A stretch of 64,000 nucleotides of DNA from Bacillus sp. CH140a_4T (GCF_008923725.1 NZ_WBPF01000005.1:248001-312000); one strand, 5' to 3'; numbered from the stretch's first letter, positions 52,760 to 62,304 are shown. Numbers and translations: made by a program. Notes: generated from the letters alone by a model not told the origin.

Positions 52760-53698
52760 TTACGCCGTTATTTTTTCTTCTTTCTTCACAACGATCGCTA
52801 CATAACTATGTAGTATCATTCCAATAATAACGAGGCTCATACCAATCCAAGATAAAGATGACGGAATTGGCGCTGATAGCAAGATGAGCTCTCCTACTAA
52901 CGCAAATAAAACTTCACCGGATTGTGTTGCTTCTACTGTTGCTAGTTTTTGTGGATCATCTTTTACAAGATCTGTCGCAAAGAAGAATAATACTGTCGCG
53001 ATTAAACCAGAACTAACTGCTACAATAAAACATTGGAAAACTTGGTTACTTGAAGGTAAACCGCCTGTTGATACTTCATAACCAGATAATAAAAACCAAA
53101 ATGGTAAGCTTGCTAACGTCATACCAAGAACTCGCTGGAATACATCTAATTCCCCTTTACAAACTTGCATCATCTTTCGGTTTCCAAGAGGATAAGCAAA
53201 CGCTGCAATAAATACTGGAACTACACATAAAATGGTTTCACGAATTCCTAATGAAGAAGCATGTTCTACTTGCATAAGTACAACACCACATAAAATAATA
53301 CCCGACATAACTAATTCCTTCATTGGAAGTTTTTTATGTAATGGATCTACTGCAAAAAATGGTGTTAACAAAATACCTGCGACGATCGTAATTTGCCATG
53401 TTGATGCAACGAGCCAACCAGGCCCAAAAGCTCCGGCAAAACTAAGTGGTGCATAGAAGAGGCCAAATCCAACGATACTCCACACTAACCATTCTTTCGG
53501 ATTATTTTTCATATATTGAAAGAGTTGCTTTAAGTTACCTCTATACATGACAATAAGTAACAGCATCGGAACCATAAAGTAGTACCGTAATGATGCACTC
53601 CAAATCCAGCTCCCACCTTCTAAGTCCATCGCCCGGTTTAAAACGAAGGTAAAGGCAAAGAAAAATGATGCCAATATCCCTACTACAATAGCTTTCAT
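52760..53698 (-). CDS. EmrE-like multidrug-resistance efflux (DMT) transporter
   Basis: 312 residues with ten hydrophobic segments. Starts MKAIVVGILASFFFAFTFVL, NRAMDLEGGSWIWSASLRYY; second half includes DDPQKLATVEATQSGEVLFAL, typical of the large DMT multidrug-efflux family. RBS AAGGGG before the ATG. Likely exports small cationic drugs; not proven. Confidence 0.85.
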   Translation of the reverse strand: MKAIVVGILASFFFAFTFVLNRAMDLEGGSWIWSASLRYYFMVPMLLLIVMYRGNLKQLFQYMKNNPKEWLVWSIVGFGLFYAPLSFAGAFGPGWLVASTWQITIVAGILLTPFFAVDPLHKKLPMKELVMSGIILCGVVLMQVEHASSLGIRETILCVVPVFIAAFAYPLGNRKMMQVCKGELDVFQRVLGMTLASLPFWFLLSGYEVSTGGLPSSNQVFQCFIVAVSSGLIATVLFFFATDLVKDDPQKLATVEATQSGEVLFALVGELILLSAPIPSSLSWIGMSLVIIGMILHSYVAIVVKKEEKITA

Positions 53699-53966
53699 TA
53701 TAAAACCCCTTATAATAGTTTTTTTATTACATAACTCTCAATTTATTCGGATGCAAAATTTTTTAACAGCATATTAACTTATAAAAATAATAGTATTTTC
53801 ATTTATTATACAATATATTAAAATAAAATCAGAAGGAATCGCTACATCATTCGTTCCATAGATTCCGCTAATCGAGATCTGTATACATTTTATATCTGCT
53901 ATATGCATAATTGTTGGTGCATATCGTACAGATGAAGAGTTTTGGCTTAAGAAATAAATTAGTTAT

Positions 53967-54467
53967 TTGGATGTAATTATATTGAAAACATATAAAACAT
54001 ATAAAATTTCCATAGTATTCACCTTATTGATGTTAGCTGCAGGACTTTCTTTTCTATTCATTTGTATTTTAGCTTTAATAGATGAATTTTTCTTCCTTGG
54101 TATTCTAATCTTAATCATCCCAGGCATTTTTATATACTATGGTTTTTATCTTTTGAAAAAAAGAAGAGAGAATACCGGGTTTTATTGGGATGATGAAGGT
54201 ATTATAATTGATTTAGATGGGAATAAAGTTTATTGGTATGAGATAGAAGATATTGTATATAGCGGTTTCCCAGACACAAAAGCGACTGTCATTTCCACTC
54301 ACTATACTCATCACGAAAATATAAGAATACGCCATAAAAAATGGCAGCCTACAATTGCGCATATAATTTACTGGTATTTAATGGCGCAACCAAAAGACTA
54401 CCATAAAAATTTGATGTTAACTTGGGAAGAAAAGAAAAAAAGCCAATTTAAAATGAACTCCCCCTAA
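53967..54467 (+). CDS. Two-helix membrane protein with PH-like tail
   Basis: 166 residues from a TTG at 53967, or 161 from the TTG at 53982; neither has a strong RBS. Two adjacent transmembrane helices (residues 14-60), then a beta-rich cytosolic part: FYWDDEGIIIDLDGNKVYWY, EIEDIVYSGFPDTKATVIST. Similar to Bacillus proteins with a bacterial-PH-like domain; no specific family. Confidence 0.65.
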   Translation: MDVIILKTYKTYKISIVFTLLMLAAGLSFLFICILALIDEFFFLGILILIIPGIFIYYGFYLLKKRRENTGFYWDDEGIIIDLDGNKVYWYEIEDIVYSGFPDTKATVISTHYTHHENIRIRHKKWQPTIAHIIYWYLMAQPKDYHKNLMLTWEEKKKSQFKMNSP

Positions 54468-54490
54468 TCTATTAATTACGGGGAGTTTCT
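54456..54490. terminator. Terminator between the PH-like gene and the DinB gene
   Basis: AACTCCCC/GGGGAGTT, 16-nt loop, T-rich tail on the plus strand. Confidence 0.6.
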
Positions 54491-54501
54491 CACGCTTACA
54501 T

Positions 54502-55026
54502 TTAGATTATATGTAGTTGATATTCTTTGTACAATTTTCTCAACCGACTAATATGAGCTTGATGGTACCGATTATGATCAGCAATATGCCATATCCCCCA
54601 CCTTATAGTCGCATTTTCTCCCTTTTCGTAAAAAACTTCTCGTGTTAAATCAGCTTCTGTTAGTTTCATACATTCCTCATAAAACATTTGTTGCACAGCT
54701 TCATAATCTTGCATTAATTGTTGCAACTTCTGTTTTCTTAAACTTGGCAGTTCTCCTACTTCATTTAACATAGGTCCATATATATTTTCAAGTGCCAGTG
54801 GAACTACTTCTCCTTTTAAGCGGTACACCCAGTGTAAATCGACAACTGCTAAATGTTGAAGTAGTTGCCCAATGTTATTTTCATTATTTTCCGAACTTTC
54901 AAAAGACAGTTCTTTCTCATCAATACCTTCTACTAACTTTTGCAATCGTTTAAATGTATCAGTAACCGTCGCATACAAAATCGCAACTTGCGGGTTCATA
55001 TTTTTTTCTAAATGGAGGTCTTTCAT
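54502..55026 (-). CDS. DinB-like metalloprotein
   Basis: 174 residues; RBS AAGGGAG. DinB four-helix bundle with His ligands in LLQHLAVVDLHWVYRLKG and IWHIADHNRYHQAHISRL (HxxxH). Second DinB protein of the window, 15 nt after the GNAT gene, so the two may be coexpressed. Confidence 0.85.
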   Translation of the reverse strand: MKDLHLEKNMNPQVAILYATVTDTFKRLQKLVEGIDEKELSFESSENNENNIGQLLQHLAVVDLHWVYRLKGEVVPLALENIYGPMLNEVGELPSLRKQKLQQLMQDYEAVQQMFYEECMKLTEADLTREVFYEKGENATIRWGIWHIADHNRYHQAHISRLRKLYKEYQLHII

Positions 55027-55041
55027 ACTAAACTCCCTTTC

Positions 55042-55542
55042 TTAAAAGAACAACACCATATATTCATCGTCACTATATACACCGTTCATTTTTAAAGCTC
55101 TTTCTTCGATTCCATACGTTTTAAAGCCCATTGATTCATACAATTTTTTTGCTGGTTCGTTTGTGGATACAACACCTAATGTCAATTGTTCCAAGTTTAT
55201 TTCTCTTGCTTTTTCAATTGCCTTACGTATTAGTTCACGTGCAAGGCCACTTCTTCGATTACTTGCATCTACATACATCGCAACGATATGACCTTTATGC
55301 TTATACGCCTCTTTTTCTTCTGTTAGTAAAGTAACAACTCCAACTAATTGATGATCCTCATTAAAAGCACCGAGTGTACAACTAGTAGTAGCTGTTAAAT
55401 TACTTTCCACTCGCTTAATAGGATTTTCCTGAAGAGTCGCCTCTTCATAAGTTGTTACAAATGCCTCCGGATTTACTTGTAATGCTTGTAAACGTAAGTC
55501 CCAATATTGTTTCGCGTCTTCTTTCGTAAGTAATCGGATCAT
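55042..55542 (-). CDS. GNAT-family N-acetyltransferase
   Basis: 166 residues. GHIVAMYVDASNRRSGLARELIRKA carries the acetyl-CoA loop, NEPAKKLYESMGFKTYGIEE motif B; conserved N-terminal IRLLTKEDAKQYWDLRLQAL. This is the RimI-like group with R-L-Q-A-L-x3-P-E-A-F. RBS GGAG 4 nt before the ATG. Confidence 0.9.
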   Translation of the reverse strand: MIRLLTKEDAKQYWDLRLQALQVNPEAFVTTYEEATLQENPIKRVESNLTATTSCTLGAFNEDHQLVGVVTLLTEEKEAYKHKGHIVAMYVDASNRRSGLARELIRKAIEKAREINLEQLTLGVVSTNEPAKKLYESMGFKTYGIEERALKMNGVYSDDEYMVLFF

Positions 55543-55576
55543 ATTTCTCCAGCCCCTTTAAGTTAACATAATATTT

Positions 55577-56123
55577 TTATAAGCTACCATTTAAAAATTC
55601 GTATTCTTCTTTTAACATACTATAACGATAACGATGAATGAATTTCCCTTGACGTAATCGATCATTTCTCATTAGTCCTTCACAAACAAAACTAGCCTTT
55701 TCATAACTCTTTCTAGCTTGAAAGTTATCTTCATCTACACGTAGCCAAACTTTTTCTAATTCAAATTCAAAGAATGCTAGATGTAACATACTGTATAGGG
55801 CCGCTATTCCATACCCTTTACTCCAGTATTCTTTATTACCAATCGCGATTCCTAGTTCTGCATTTTTATTTGTTTTATCAAAGTTTTTAAGATCTACCCA
55901 TCCAATATGTATGCCATTCTCTGCAGTGATAGCTCTTTGTTCATAACCATTTTTTTCGATTGATACATGCTTCAATCCATTTTTTCGTATCCTCACGAGT
56001 GAATGGTGGATATTGATCTGGTACCACTAAGTGTTTTGTTACTTCTTTATCTAATGACCATTGATATCTATCTTCTACATCATCTAATGTCATTTCTCTT
56101 AATTGAACGAATGGTACATTCAT
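55577..56123 (-). pseudogene. RimJ/RimL-like GNAT acetyltransferase with a frameshift in a seven-base homopolymer
   Basis: N-part from the ATG at 56123 (PFVQLREMTLDDVEDRYQWS) reaches WIEACINRK; the frame then shifts at the T7 run 55950-55956 (A7 on the coding strand). Removing one base gives INRKNGYEQRAITAENG and the complete C-part with YWSKGYGIAALYSMLHL (motif A) and RKSYEKASFVCEG (motif B), about 181 residues in total. Typical RimL/ribosomal-protein or antibiotic acetyltransferase fold. Confidence 0.82.
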
Positions 56124-56138
56124 TGCGCTATCCCCTTT

Positions 56139-56840
56139 CTATTTTCCTATAGAAAACCCTTCGAACATCCTTCCTCCATACTGTTCTAGCGTTTTTTCTA
56201 CAAAAGTAATTAATTTTCTTTTCTCTCCCGTTGTATAAAAATGATCAAACGCCGCTACAAATTGATTTGCATATTGTTCATCATATGTTCTAAGTACCCT
56301 TATAAACCATTTTGAATTTCCAAGCCACCTACCATTTACTCTTAATACATATTCATGTAATAGATCAGCTAATAAATTCGCGATAAACAATTCTTCTTCT
56401 CTTTTTGATGCACCAATAAAATCATCCAAAGTATCTGTAATAAAATACCGTTTCTGTTTCATCATTTCTTCGTTCCATTTAGCTGGTCCTGTATTTAGTA
56501 AATCATTTGCTTCTCTTTTTAATTCCTCAACAATTTCATTTTCACCTTTTAATACAATAGCCTCTGAAACTAATTGTGGCAACGAAGGTCTTCCGCGATC
56601 ACAATCCATTTTAAAAAAGGTTTTATACGTTTCAAAATTATGTACAAACACCTCAACGGGCCATCCATTACTATAAAAAGATTCCCTATAACAAGATGAC
56701 AAATTACGATCTATAATTACAATGTCCAAATCAGATGTTTTTGTCGCTTCTCCTCGTGCAACACTTCCTCCAAGTAAAGCTACATCACAATTCGGAAATT
56801 GTGATGTAATTATACTTTTTGCTGCTTCCTTTGCTTTCAT
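56139..56840 (-). CDS. Nucleotidyltransferase-domain protein
   Basis: 233 residues; RBS AAAAGGAG. LLGGSVARGEATKTSDLDIVI is the pol-beta NTase motif (GS...DxD), a third Asp/Glu in WPVEVFVHN. A helical C-terminal domain follows, so it looks like an aminoglycoside-adenylyltransferase-type or kanamycin NTase-like single protein. Substrate not determined. Confidence 0.83.
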   Translation of the reverse strand: MKAKEAAKSIITSQFPNCDVALLGGSVARGEATKTSDLDIVIIDRNLSSCYRESFYSNGWPVEVFVHNFETYKTFFKMDCDRGRPSLPQLVSEAIVLKGENEIVEELKREANDLLNTGPAKWNEEMMKQKRYFITDTLDDFIGASKREEELFIANLLADLLHEYVLRVNGRWLGNSKWFIRVLRTYDEQYANQFVAAFDHFYTTGEKRKLITFVEKTLEQYGGRMFEGFSIGK

Positions 56841-56856
56841 AACCGTTCTCCTTTTC

Positions 56857-57540
56857 TTATTTCACTTTCTTTTTTTCAACTCTTTCTCTCGCTTTTTTTA
56901 TATACGGCTCTGCATCTGGTGTTTTGCATGATGTTGCCCCATGATCAACCTGCACTTTTCCAATTTCACGTGCAATTTCAATCGCTTTTCTCTCCAAGTC
57001 TTCATTAAGAATTCCTATCGCAATTAAAGCACTATTCATCGCTTCTTTTTTTCTATTTTTTTCATTATGTATATTTGTTTTAACCTCTTCTAAATACGGA
57101 GAGAAGAAATCATCATGTAACGTTTTATTTTTAATCGCTATATTTGCTAATAAAGACCAGCCTGCTCTTCCAATCCATTCATCATCAGACTTTGTCCATT
57201 CTTCCATTCTTTCTATCGCGATTGGCGAAGTACAAATAGCCGTCATCAAAACGTCCATTAAACAATAATAATCAACCTCCTGTACCCATTTATTTAGCTG
57301 TTCTGTCGTAACTTCCTTCGGATCTACAATCATCGTTGCTAAAGTCATTGCATCCATATTTTTTGTTTCCCATAATAAAGTCGCTAAATCATGATCTTTT
57401 TTAATCTTCTTTTTTAACAATTTTAAATTGGCAAAACTAACTCCGAATAGTGGCTCTTTCGCTCCGTGGTTTTTATACGTTTTACGATTTTGTTCTGTTC
57501 CATATTCCTCTAATTGCTGCATTACTTCTTCAAGTAACAT
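56857..57540 (-). CDS. AlkD-like DNA alkylation repair protein
   Basis: 227 residues of HEAT-like helical repeats: PLFGVSFANLKLLKKKIKKDH, LATLLWETKNMDAMTLATMI, DEWIGRAGWSLLANIA, ALIAIGILNEDLERKAIEIA. AlkD-family glycosylases excise N3/N7-alkyl purines without base flipping; this one is a divergent paralogue. RBS AGAGGTGG. 16 nt upstream of the NTase gene, same strand. Confidence 0.83.
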   Translation of the reverse strand: MLLEEVMQQLEEYGTEQNRKTYKNHGAKEPLFGVSFANLKLLKKKIKKDHDLATLLWETKNMDAMTLATMIVDPKEVTTEQLNKWVQEVDYYCLMDVLMTAICTSPIAIERMEEWTKSDDEWIGRAGWSLLANIAIKNKTLHDDFFSPYLEEVKTNIHNEKNRKKEAMNSALIAIGILNEDLERKAIEIAREIGKVQVDHGATSCKTPDAEPYIKKARERVEKKKVK

Positions 57541-57682
57541 ATGCCCACCTCTTTATCTTTTCTGTTGACTTCATATATGTATGTACGATATATTCTACAT
57601 TACTTTTTGGTTTTCCTATATTTATTTTTTAAATACGGTATGTGAAATTATATAGTTACTACAAATAACTAGAACAAATATG

Positions 57683-57716
57683 AAAAACCTGTACATTGAA
57701 CATATACAGGTTTTCA
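57683..57716 (-). terminator. Terminator of the PLP lyase gene
   Basis: AAAACCTGTA/TACAGGTTTT, 11-nt loop, T-rich tail in both orientations. Confidence 0.75.
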
Positions 57717-57762
57717 TTTCATCAAATTCCCATAGTGTAAGAAATAAAATTTGAAAGTACTT

Positions 57763-58728
57763 TTATTTGTTTGATCCTCTTTTTATTTTTTGTAAGCTCT
57801 TTACATCTGACCACTCTTCTATAGAACCTGCGTCTGGAAAAACTGTAACTACATTAAAATCCGCACCTTTTCCTTTTCCAATTTGTTTAGCAGCTAATAA
57901 ATTCGCCGCTGCAGACGTTCCTATTTTCATACCAGTTTCATTATAAAAACGTGCCATTTCATACAAGGTTTCTTCATATGAATATGTCCATTGTTTTTCT
58001 ATCAAATTGTCTTCCTGTTCTATGAAATGTTGTTTCCTTCCTAGGCCGAACCCACCTGATCCAGCATATTTCTTTAAATGATTTGGTGGTTGTCCGGAAC
58101 CATAAGGCAATTCAGCAGGCATTACTAAATGTAGCTCAACTTTTTTTGTATAATTCTTTACTGCTTTATAGACCCCCATTAGAGTTCCACCAGTACCAGC
58201 AGATGCTACCCATGCGTGTATTGGTTTTCCATTCATTTGTGTAATAATTTCTCGTCCTGTTCCTTCTATATGACTTAATAGATTTGCATTATTATAATGT
58301 TGGAATAAAAAGTATAACTCTGGTTTTTGTTTGCTAATCTCAATTGTCTTTTCAATTACTGCGTAAAAACCCATACATTTATCAACTAAAATCACGTTAG
58401 CTCCATAATGTTTAAGTTCATTTAGTAGTGATTTACCAGTTCCAGAACTTAAAACTAACGTGCATTGAACTCCTAAACAATAACAAATATAGCCAATTGA
58501 TCTCGCTAAGCTTCCACCGCTATACTCTAAAATAGGTTGTTTTTTGTCCGCTTCTTGTAAATATTTATTAATCATTCCAAGTGCGGCTCTATCCTTAATC
58601 GATTCTGTAGGGTTATGCCATTCACATTTAGCATAAACAGAAAGATCCTTCGTTTCTTCGCATTCTAATTTAATGAGAGGTGTATTCCCAACATTTTTAG
58701 CGAACTCATTAAAATGCTTTAATGTCAT
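57763..58728 (-). CDS. Fold-type II PLP enzyme (cysteine synthase/SbnA-like)
   Basis: 321 residues, RBS AGGAGGAA. GNTPLIKLECEE start, PLP-Lys in ESIKDRAA, SGGSLARSIGYI (variant of the SGGNTG carboxylate loop), GTGGTLMGVYKA phosphate loop, and FPDAGSIEEW near the C-terminus. Replacement of the Asn-Thr of the substrate loop by Ser-Leu suggests a substrate other than O-acetylserine. Own terminator; monocistronic. Confidence 0.85.
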   Translation of the reverse strand: MTLKHFNEFAKNVGNTPLIKLECEETKDLSVYAKCEWHNPTESIKDRAALGMINKYLQEADKKQPILEYSGGSLARSIGYICYCLGVQCTLVLSSGTGKSLLNELKHYGANVILVDKCMGFYAVIEKTIEISKQKPELYFLFQHYNNANLLSHIEGTGREIITQMNGKPIHAWVASAGTGGTLMGVYKAVKNYTKKVELHLVMPAELPYGSGQPPNHLKKYAGSGGFGLGRKQHFIEQEDNLIEKQWTYSYEETLYEMARFYNETGMKIGTSAAANLLAAKQIGKGKGADFNVVTVFPDAGSIEEWSDVKSLQKIKRGSNK

Positions 58729-58819
58729 ACTTCTATTCCTCCTACATAAATCATATTTATTTTTAGCTAAAATACTTTCTACATCTTCATAACTCTCTTA
58801 GCTAAATCTTTTTATATAA

Positions 58820-58847
58820 AAATCCCTACAAATGCTGTAGGGATTTA
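58820..58847 (-). terminator. Terminator of the VOC gene
   Basis: AAATCCCTACA/TGTAGGGATTT, 5-nt loop. Confidence 0.8.
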
Positions 58848-58894
58848 TGACTAAATCATTTTGTTATACTCCATTACATACGAGAAGAGCTTCT

Positions 58895-59284
58895 TTATTC
58901 AAATGCGTTCATAAGCACAATTCTCCAGCCATCTGGATCCTCTATTGTGGTCCCTTTCTCTATCCAATACGGATTTTCTGGTTCCACCTCATGATAGCCC
59001 ATATTACTTAATCGATTCACTATTTTTTCAATTTCTTCTTTATTAGGCATATAAAATACTAGTAAATTATCTTTTGTCGGTGCCGGACATGGACTTCCAT
59101 TAACGTGCGTTGTAAACTCTAAATGATACTCGGCATCCGGTAATCCAAACATAACCCCATCATATCCTTCATGATTATGAAATTCTCCTATACGCTTTAA
59201 CCCTAACCCCATCTCATAAAAACCTATAACTTCTTCAAATTTATCTGTTGGTCTTGCAATTCTAAATTGAACCCAATTCTTCAT
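58895..59284 (-). CDS. VOC-family (glyoxalase/bleomycin-resistance fold) protein
   Basis: 129 residues from the ATG 7 nt after AAAGGAGG (a longer frame starts 9 codons upstream). KNWVQFRIARPTDKFEEVIG, YHLEFTTHV and WRIVLMNAFE make one paired beta-alpha-beta3 unit set. Comparable to B. subtilis YurT. Substrate unknown; could bind a metal or a toxic small molecule. Confidence 0.83.
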   Translation of the reverse strand: MKNWVQFRIARPTDKFEEVIGFYEMGLGLKRIGEFHNHEGYDGVMFGLPDAEYHLEFTTHVNGSPCPAPTKDNLLVFYMPNKEEIEKIVNRLSNMGYHEVEPENPYWIEKGTTIEDPDGWRIVLMNAFE

Positions 59285-59489
59285 GCAAATCTCCTCCTTT
59301 TCATTTTCCAAAGCTTTATAGTAATTATTATAAGTTACATATATTTCCTTTCATATCCCTCATTGGAGTGAGAACTACCTAAGTTGAAAGACCTATTAGT
59401 TTATAAATAGTAGGACTTTAGTATTAAATTCATATAAAAGTAGTTATATGAATATTGAGATGAAATAAATAGTTCTTCCTTATATTTTA

Positions 59490-60311
59490 TTACGTATGAA
59501 AAAGTTCTCCTTGCAGAGCCTTTATATACCGATCAGCAGATCTTTGTACAGCCTTATTCGCATCTTCCACCACACCATGAAATGCATTATATAGTCGACT
59601 AAACTGGATATCTTTTACTTTCTCTGCCATATCTCTAACTTTATTCGCTGGTAATGGGATGAGATTTGGATAACTATACATAAAACTTACCCATTTTTGA
59701 TCGGAAACTACTTGTATAATATCACCTGATAACAAAATTCCTTTCCCTTCGTTACCTTCTTTCCAATGCATAACAGTCCCGCCCTTAAAATGTCCTCCTA
59801 AGCGATGCAATGTAAGTTCTTCCGATAATATCAAATGTTCCCCAGACCAAAATTTAATTTGTTTACTCGGGCGAACCACCCACTCTTTATCATCTTCATG
59901 AATATAGATAGGTACATTGAATGTTTCCGCCCATTTTACTTGTGTAGAGTAATAATGTGGATGAGAAAGTGCTATTGCTTGAATACCACCTAAATCATAT
60001 ATACTCTTGATCGTTTTATCATCTAAATAGCTAATGCAATCCCACATAACATGTAGAGTTTTACTTTGTATTAAAAATGCTGTTTGTCCAATTGCAAATT
60101 TAGGTTTTGTAGTAATGCTATACAAACCACTTTCTTCTTTTATTATTTCATTTTTGTATAAATTGCTATTTTGCATAGTTTCTAATGTTGTCCATGACTG
60201 CCCAATTGGATTCACATATTGCCTTTCCTCATTGCAAATATTACAACGGGAAGGTGCTTCTTCATTTTCGGGATACTGTACTCCACATGTAGTGCAAATA
60301 TAATTAACCAT
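59490..60311 (-). CDS. Metallo-beta-lactamase-fold protein with N-terminal zinc ribbon
   Basis: 273 residues; RBS AAAGGGAG. N-terminal CTTCGVQYPENEEAPSRCNIC forms a rubredoxin-like four-Cys ribbon (residues 6-26), then an MBL fold: AIALSHPHYYSTQ replaces the usual HxHxDH (only two His remain), RLGGHFKGGTVMH and LLSGDIIQVV. Weakened metal site, so it may be a non-canonical hydrolase. Confidence 0.8.
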   Translation of the reverse strand: MVNYICTTCGVQYPENEEAPSRCNICNEERQYVNPIGQSWTTLETMQNSNLYKNEIIKEESGLYSITTKPKFAIGQTAFLIQSKTLHVMWDCISYLDDKTIKSIYDLGGIQAIALSHPHYYSTQVKWAETFNVPIYIHEDDKEWVVRPSKQIKFWSGEHLILSEELTLHRLGGHFKGGTVMHWKEGNEGKGILLSGDIIQVVSDQKWVSFMYSYPNLIPLPANKVRDMAEKVKDIQFSRLYNAFHGVVEDANKAVQRSADRYIKALQGELFHT

Positions 60312-60998
60312 ATTCCCACTCCCTTTTTAAATTTAATTGTTCTTATACCAATATTTTAATAGAAAACAAAAATATTCGAATCAATAATTGGAATGAAAAT
60401 GAAGTAATACGAAAGTATGATTAGCCCCCTTCCTTTTAACACTTTAGTCTAATTTCTTTAATTTTTTATTTGCTGCTTCCGAGAAAATAGAGTTTTTAAT
60501 ATATTAAAACTTTCTAATATATTTAACCCTTTAATCGTTAAAAGAAAGAGCAAATCTTCATAAAATACATGAAGCAATTGAAAGATTTTGTTACAACTTT
60601 ATCACTATAATACTTACTAATACACATCAGGGGGATAGTAGATTTAAATTAAGGAGAGAGTATAATAAAAATTGTAATTATACTGTACGAAGTATGTAAT
60701 ACAGAAAGCGGTAGCAACATAAAGTTTGTTGATAAAACTATCGGGTGAATTTAATTTGATGATTGAAGAGTTTGTAAAGATAAATGAATATTGATTTCAA
60801 GCTTCATTTTAGGGGAAATAAACATCACAAACTACACGAATTAAAAAGTAGCCTTAAGACAAAATTTATATCCATAAAATATTTAAATGCATATACAATT
60901 TTATACAACCACTTTTTTATAAAGTAAGAAAAGTGGTTGTATATTTTAGAAAATATTCTTCGTTACAAAATCACGTTACATATTTTATTAAACTACAA
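60312..60998. other. Long intergenic region without an intact gene
   Basis: 687 bp, AT-rich. It contains a Shine-Dalgarno (AAGGAGAGAG at 60651-60660) followed by a small inverted repeat AGTATAAT/ATTATACT (60659-60684) but no start codon; the frame then reads ILYEVCNTESGSNIKFVDK before a stop, probably a gene remnant. TATAAT is present at 60606-60611. Confidence 0.5.
60903..60947. terminator. Strong hairpin at the end of the gene-free stretch
   Basis: ATACAACCACTTTT/AAAAGTGGTTGTAT, 12-nt loop, ATTTT tail on the plus strand. It implies a transcript arriving from 60.6-60.9 kb or from the minus-strand lipoprotein gene. Confidence 0.75.
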
Positions 60999-61259
60999 CT
61001 ACTCATTTTCTTTTTTCTTCTTTTGTTCTTCAGAAGGCTCTTCCGTTGGATCTGGCTCTTGTTCATCCTTCTTGTTTAATTCATTATTTTTTTCCATAGA
61101 AGGATCTTGTTTTTCATTCTTTTCCTCCTGCCTTTGCTCAGAAGGTTCCTCCGTTGGATCTGGCTCCTGTTCATCCTTTGGAGCTGGATTACACCCAAAT
61201 AACATTCCTACTGTAAATATGCTCATCATAAATATAGAAAGCATTTTTTTATAATTCAA
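60999..61259 (-). CDS. Small lipoprotein with duplicated acidic repeat
   Basis: 86 residues from a TTG 8 nt after AGGAGG. Lipobox MLFGC (Cys about 23). The mature part is almost only charged residues and contains DEQEPDPTEEPSE twice, about 40 residues apart, with a Glu/Lys-rich end. Disordered surface lipoprotein; function unknown. Confidence 0.72.
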   Translation of the reverse strand: MNYKKMLSIFMMSIFTVGMLFGCNPAPKDEQEPDPTEEPSEQRQEEKNEKQDPSMEKNNELNKKDEQEPDPTEEPSEEQKKKKENE

Positions 61260-61409
61260 TTAAAGCACCTCCTAAAATTAATTTCCGTTGTAGTGTTCCA
61301 ATTTAAGATTAAAACTATCCACCTTTTGTTCCATTTCTTTAAAAGTGTCATTCCTTTTAAATTTTGCATAATTTTGGACAAACTTTTTTGCAGTAGTTAA
61401 AAAGTTTTT

Positions 61410-61439
61410 TTGCAATTACCTCCCTATAATTGCTAATAT
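61410..61439 (+). promoter_or_regulatory. Putative promoter of the deacetylase gene
   Basis: TTGCAA, 18-nt spacer, TAATAT, about 35 nt before the ATG. Confidence 0.45.
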
Positions 61440-61474
61440 AGTAGAGTAGAACTTTTATAGAGAGAAGGAAAATT

Positions 61475-62302
61475 ATGCACAATGGAATTCAAATGACAAC
61501 TTTAGTAAAAAGGGCTATGTTGATTTGCGCGGGGGTATTATTTACATACGAAGCCGCTTTAGGATCAGCACATATTGCTCTAGCAAGCACAGAGGATGAA
61601 GCAAAATCTGTTCAACTTGTAAGTGAAATTCAATCATCTCTTGCACCGAAAGAAGCTCCAAAACAATATAATGGGCAAGTTAGAAAAGTAGCTTACTTAA
61701 CATTTGATGATGGTCCTGGAAAATACACAGCTGAGCTTTTAGATATGTTAAAGAAAGAAAATGCAAAAGCAACATTTTTCCTAATTGGTTCAAACGTAAA
61801 AGCTTTCCCTGATCTTGTAAAACGTGAAGATGCTGAAGGCCACTATGTTGGGATGCATAGTATGACTCATAATTACAAGAAACTTTATACAGAAGGTCGT
61901 TATGTAGATGAAATGAAGGAAGATCAAGGCTTAATCGCTGGTGTTCTAGGTAAATCACCAGTATTAACTCGTCCATCTTACGGCTCAATGCCAGGATTAA
62001 ATGAAGCTCTTCGTAACAAAGTTGTTGAAAATGGGTTGAAAGTTTGGGATTGGACAATTGATTCTTTAGACTGGACATACAGCAAAATGCCTGTTGATGC
62101 TGCATCAGCTAAAATTGTACAAAACGTTGTAAATGGAGCTAACAAGCCAACAGAAGTAATTCTAATGCACGATATTCATCCACAATCCGTTAAAGCAGTA
62201 CCAGGAATTATTAAAGGGCTGAAAGAAAAAGGATATGAATTAGAAAGTTATAGTGAGAACGAACACTTCCCATTAAACTTCTGGCACGATAATCGTATGT
62301 AA
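61475..62302 (+). CDS. Secreted polysaccharide (peptidoglycan) deacetylase
   Basis: 275 residues. N-terminal signal segment (residues 10-37, ending near ALAS), then a NodB domain: TFDDGPG (catalytic/metal Asp 78-79), HSMTHN (zinc His 128 and 132), RPSYG (motif 3, 166-170), WDWTIDSLDW (motif 4) and LMHDIHP (motif 5, His 232). All motifs are present, so active. The family removes acetyl groups from cell-wall GlcNAc or MurNAc residues and alters lysozyme sensitivity. RBS AAGGA; terminator follows. Confidence 0.93.
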   Translation: MHNGIQMTTLVKRAMLICAGVLFTYEAALGSAHIALASTEDEAKSVQLVSEIQSSLAPKEAPKQYNGQVRKVAYLTFDDGPGKYTAELLDMLKKENAKATFFLIGSNVKAFPDLVKREDAEGHYVGMHSMTHNYKKLYTEGRYVDEMKEDQGLIAGVLGKSPVLTRPSYGSMPGLNEALRNKVVENGLKVWDWTIDSLDWTYSKMPVDAASAKIVQNVVNGANKPTEVILMHDIHPQSVKAVPGIIKGLKEKGYELESYSENEHFPLNFWHDNRM

Positions 62303-62304
62303 TG

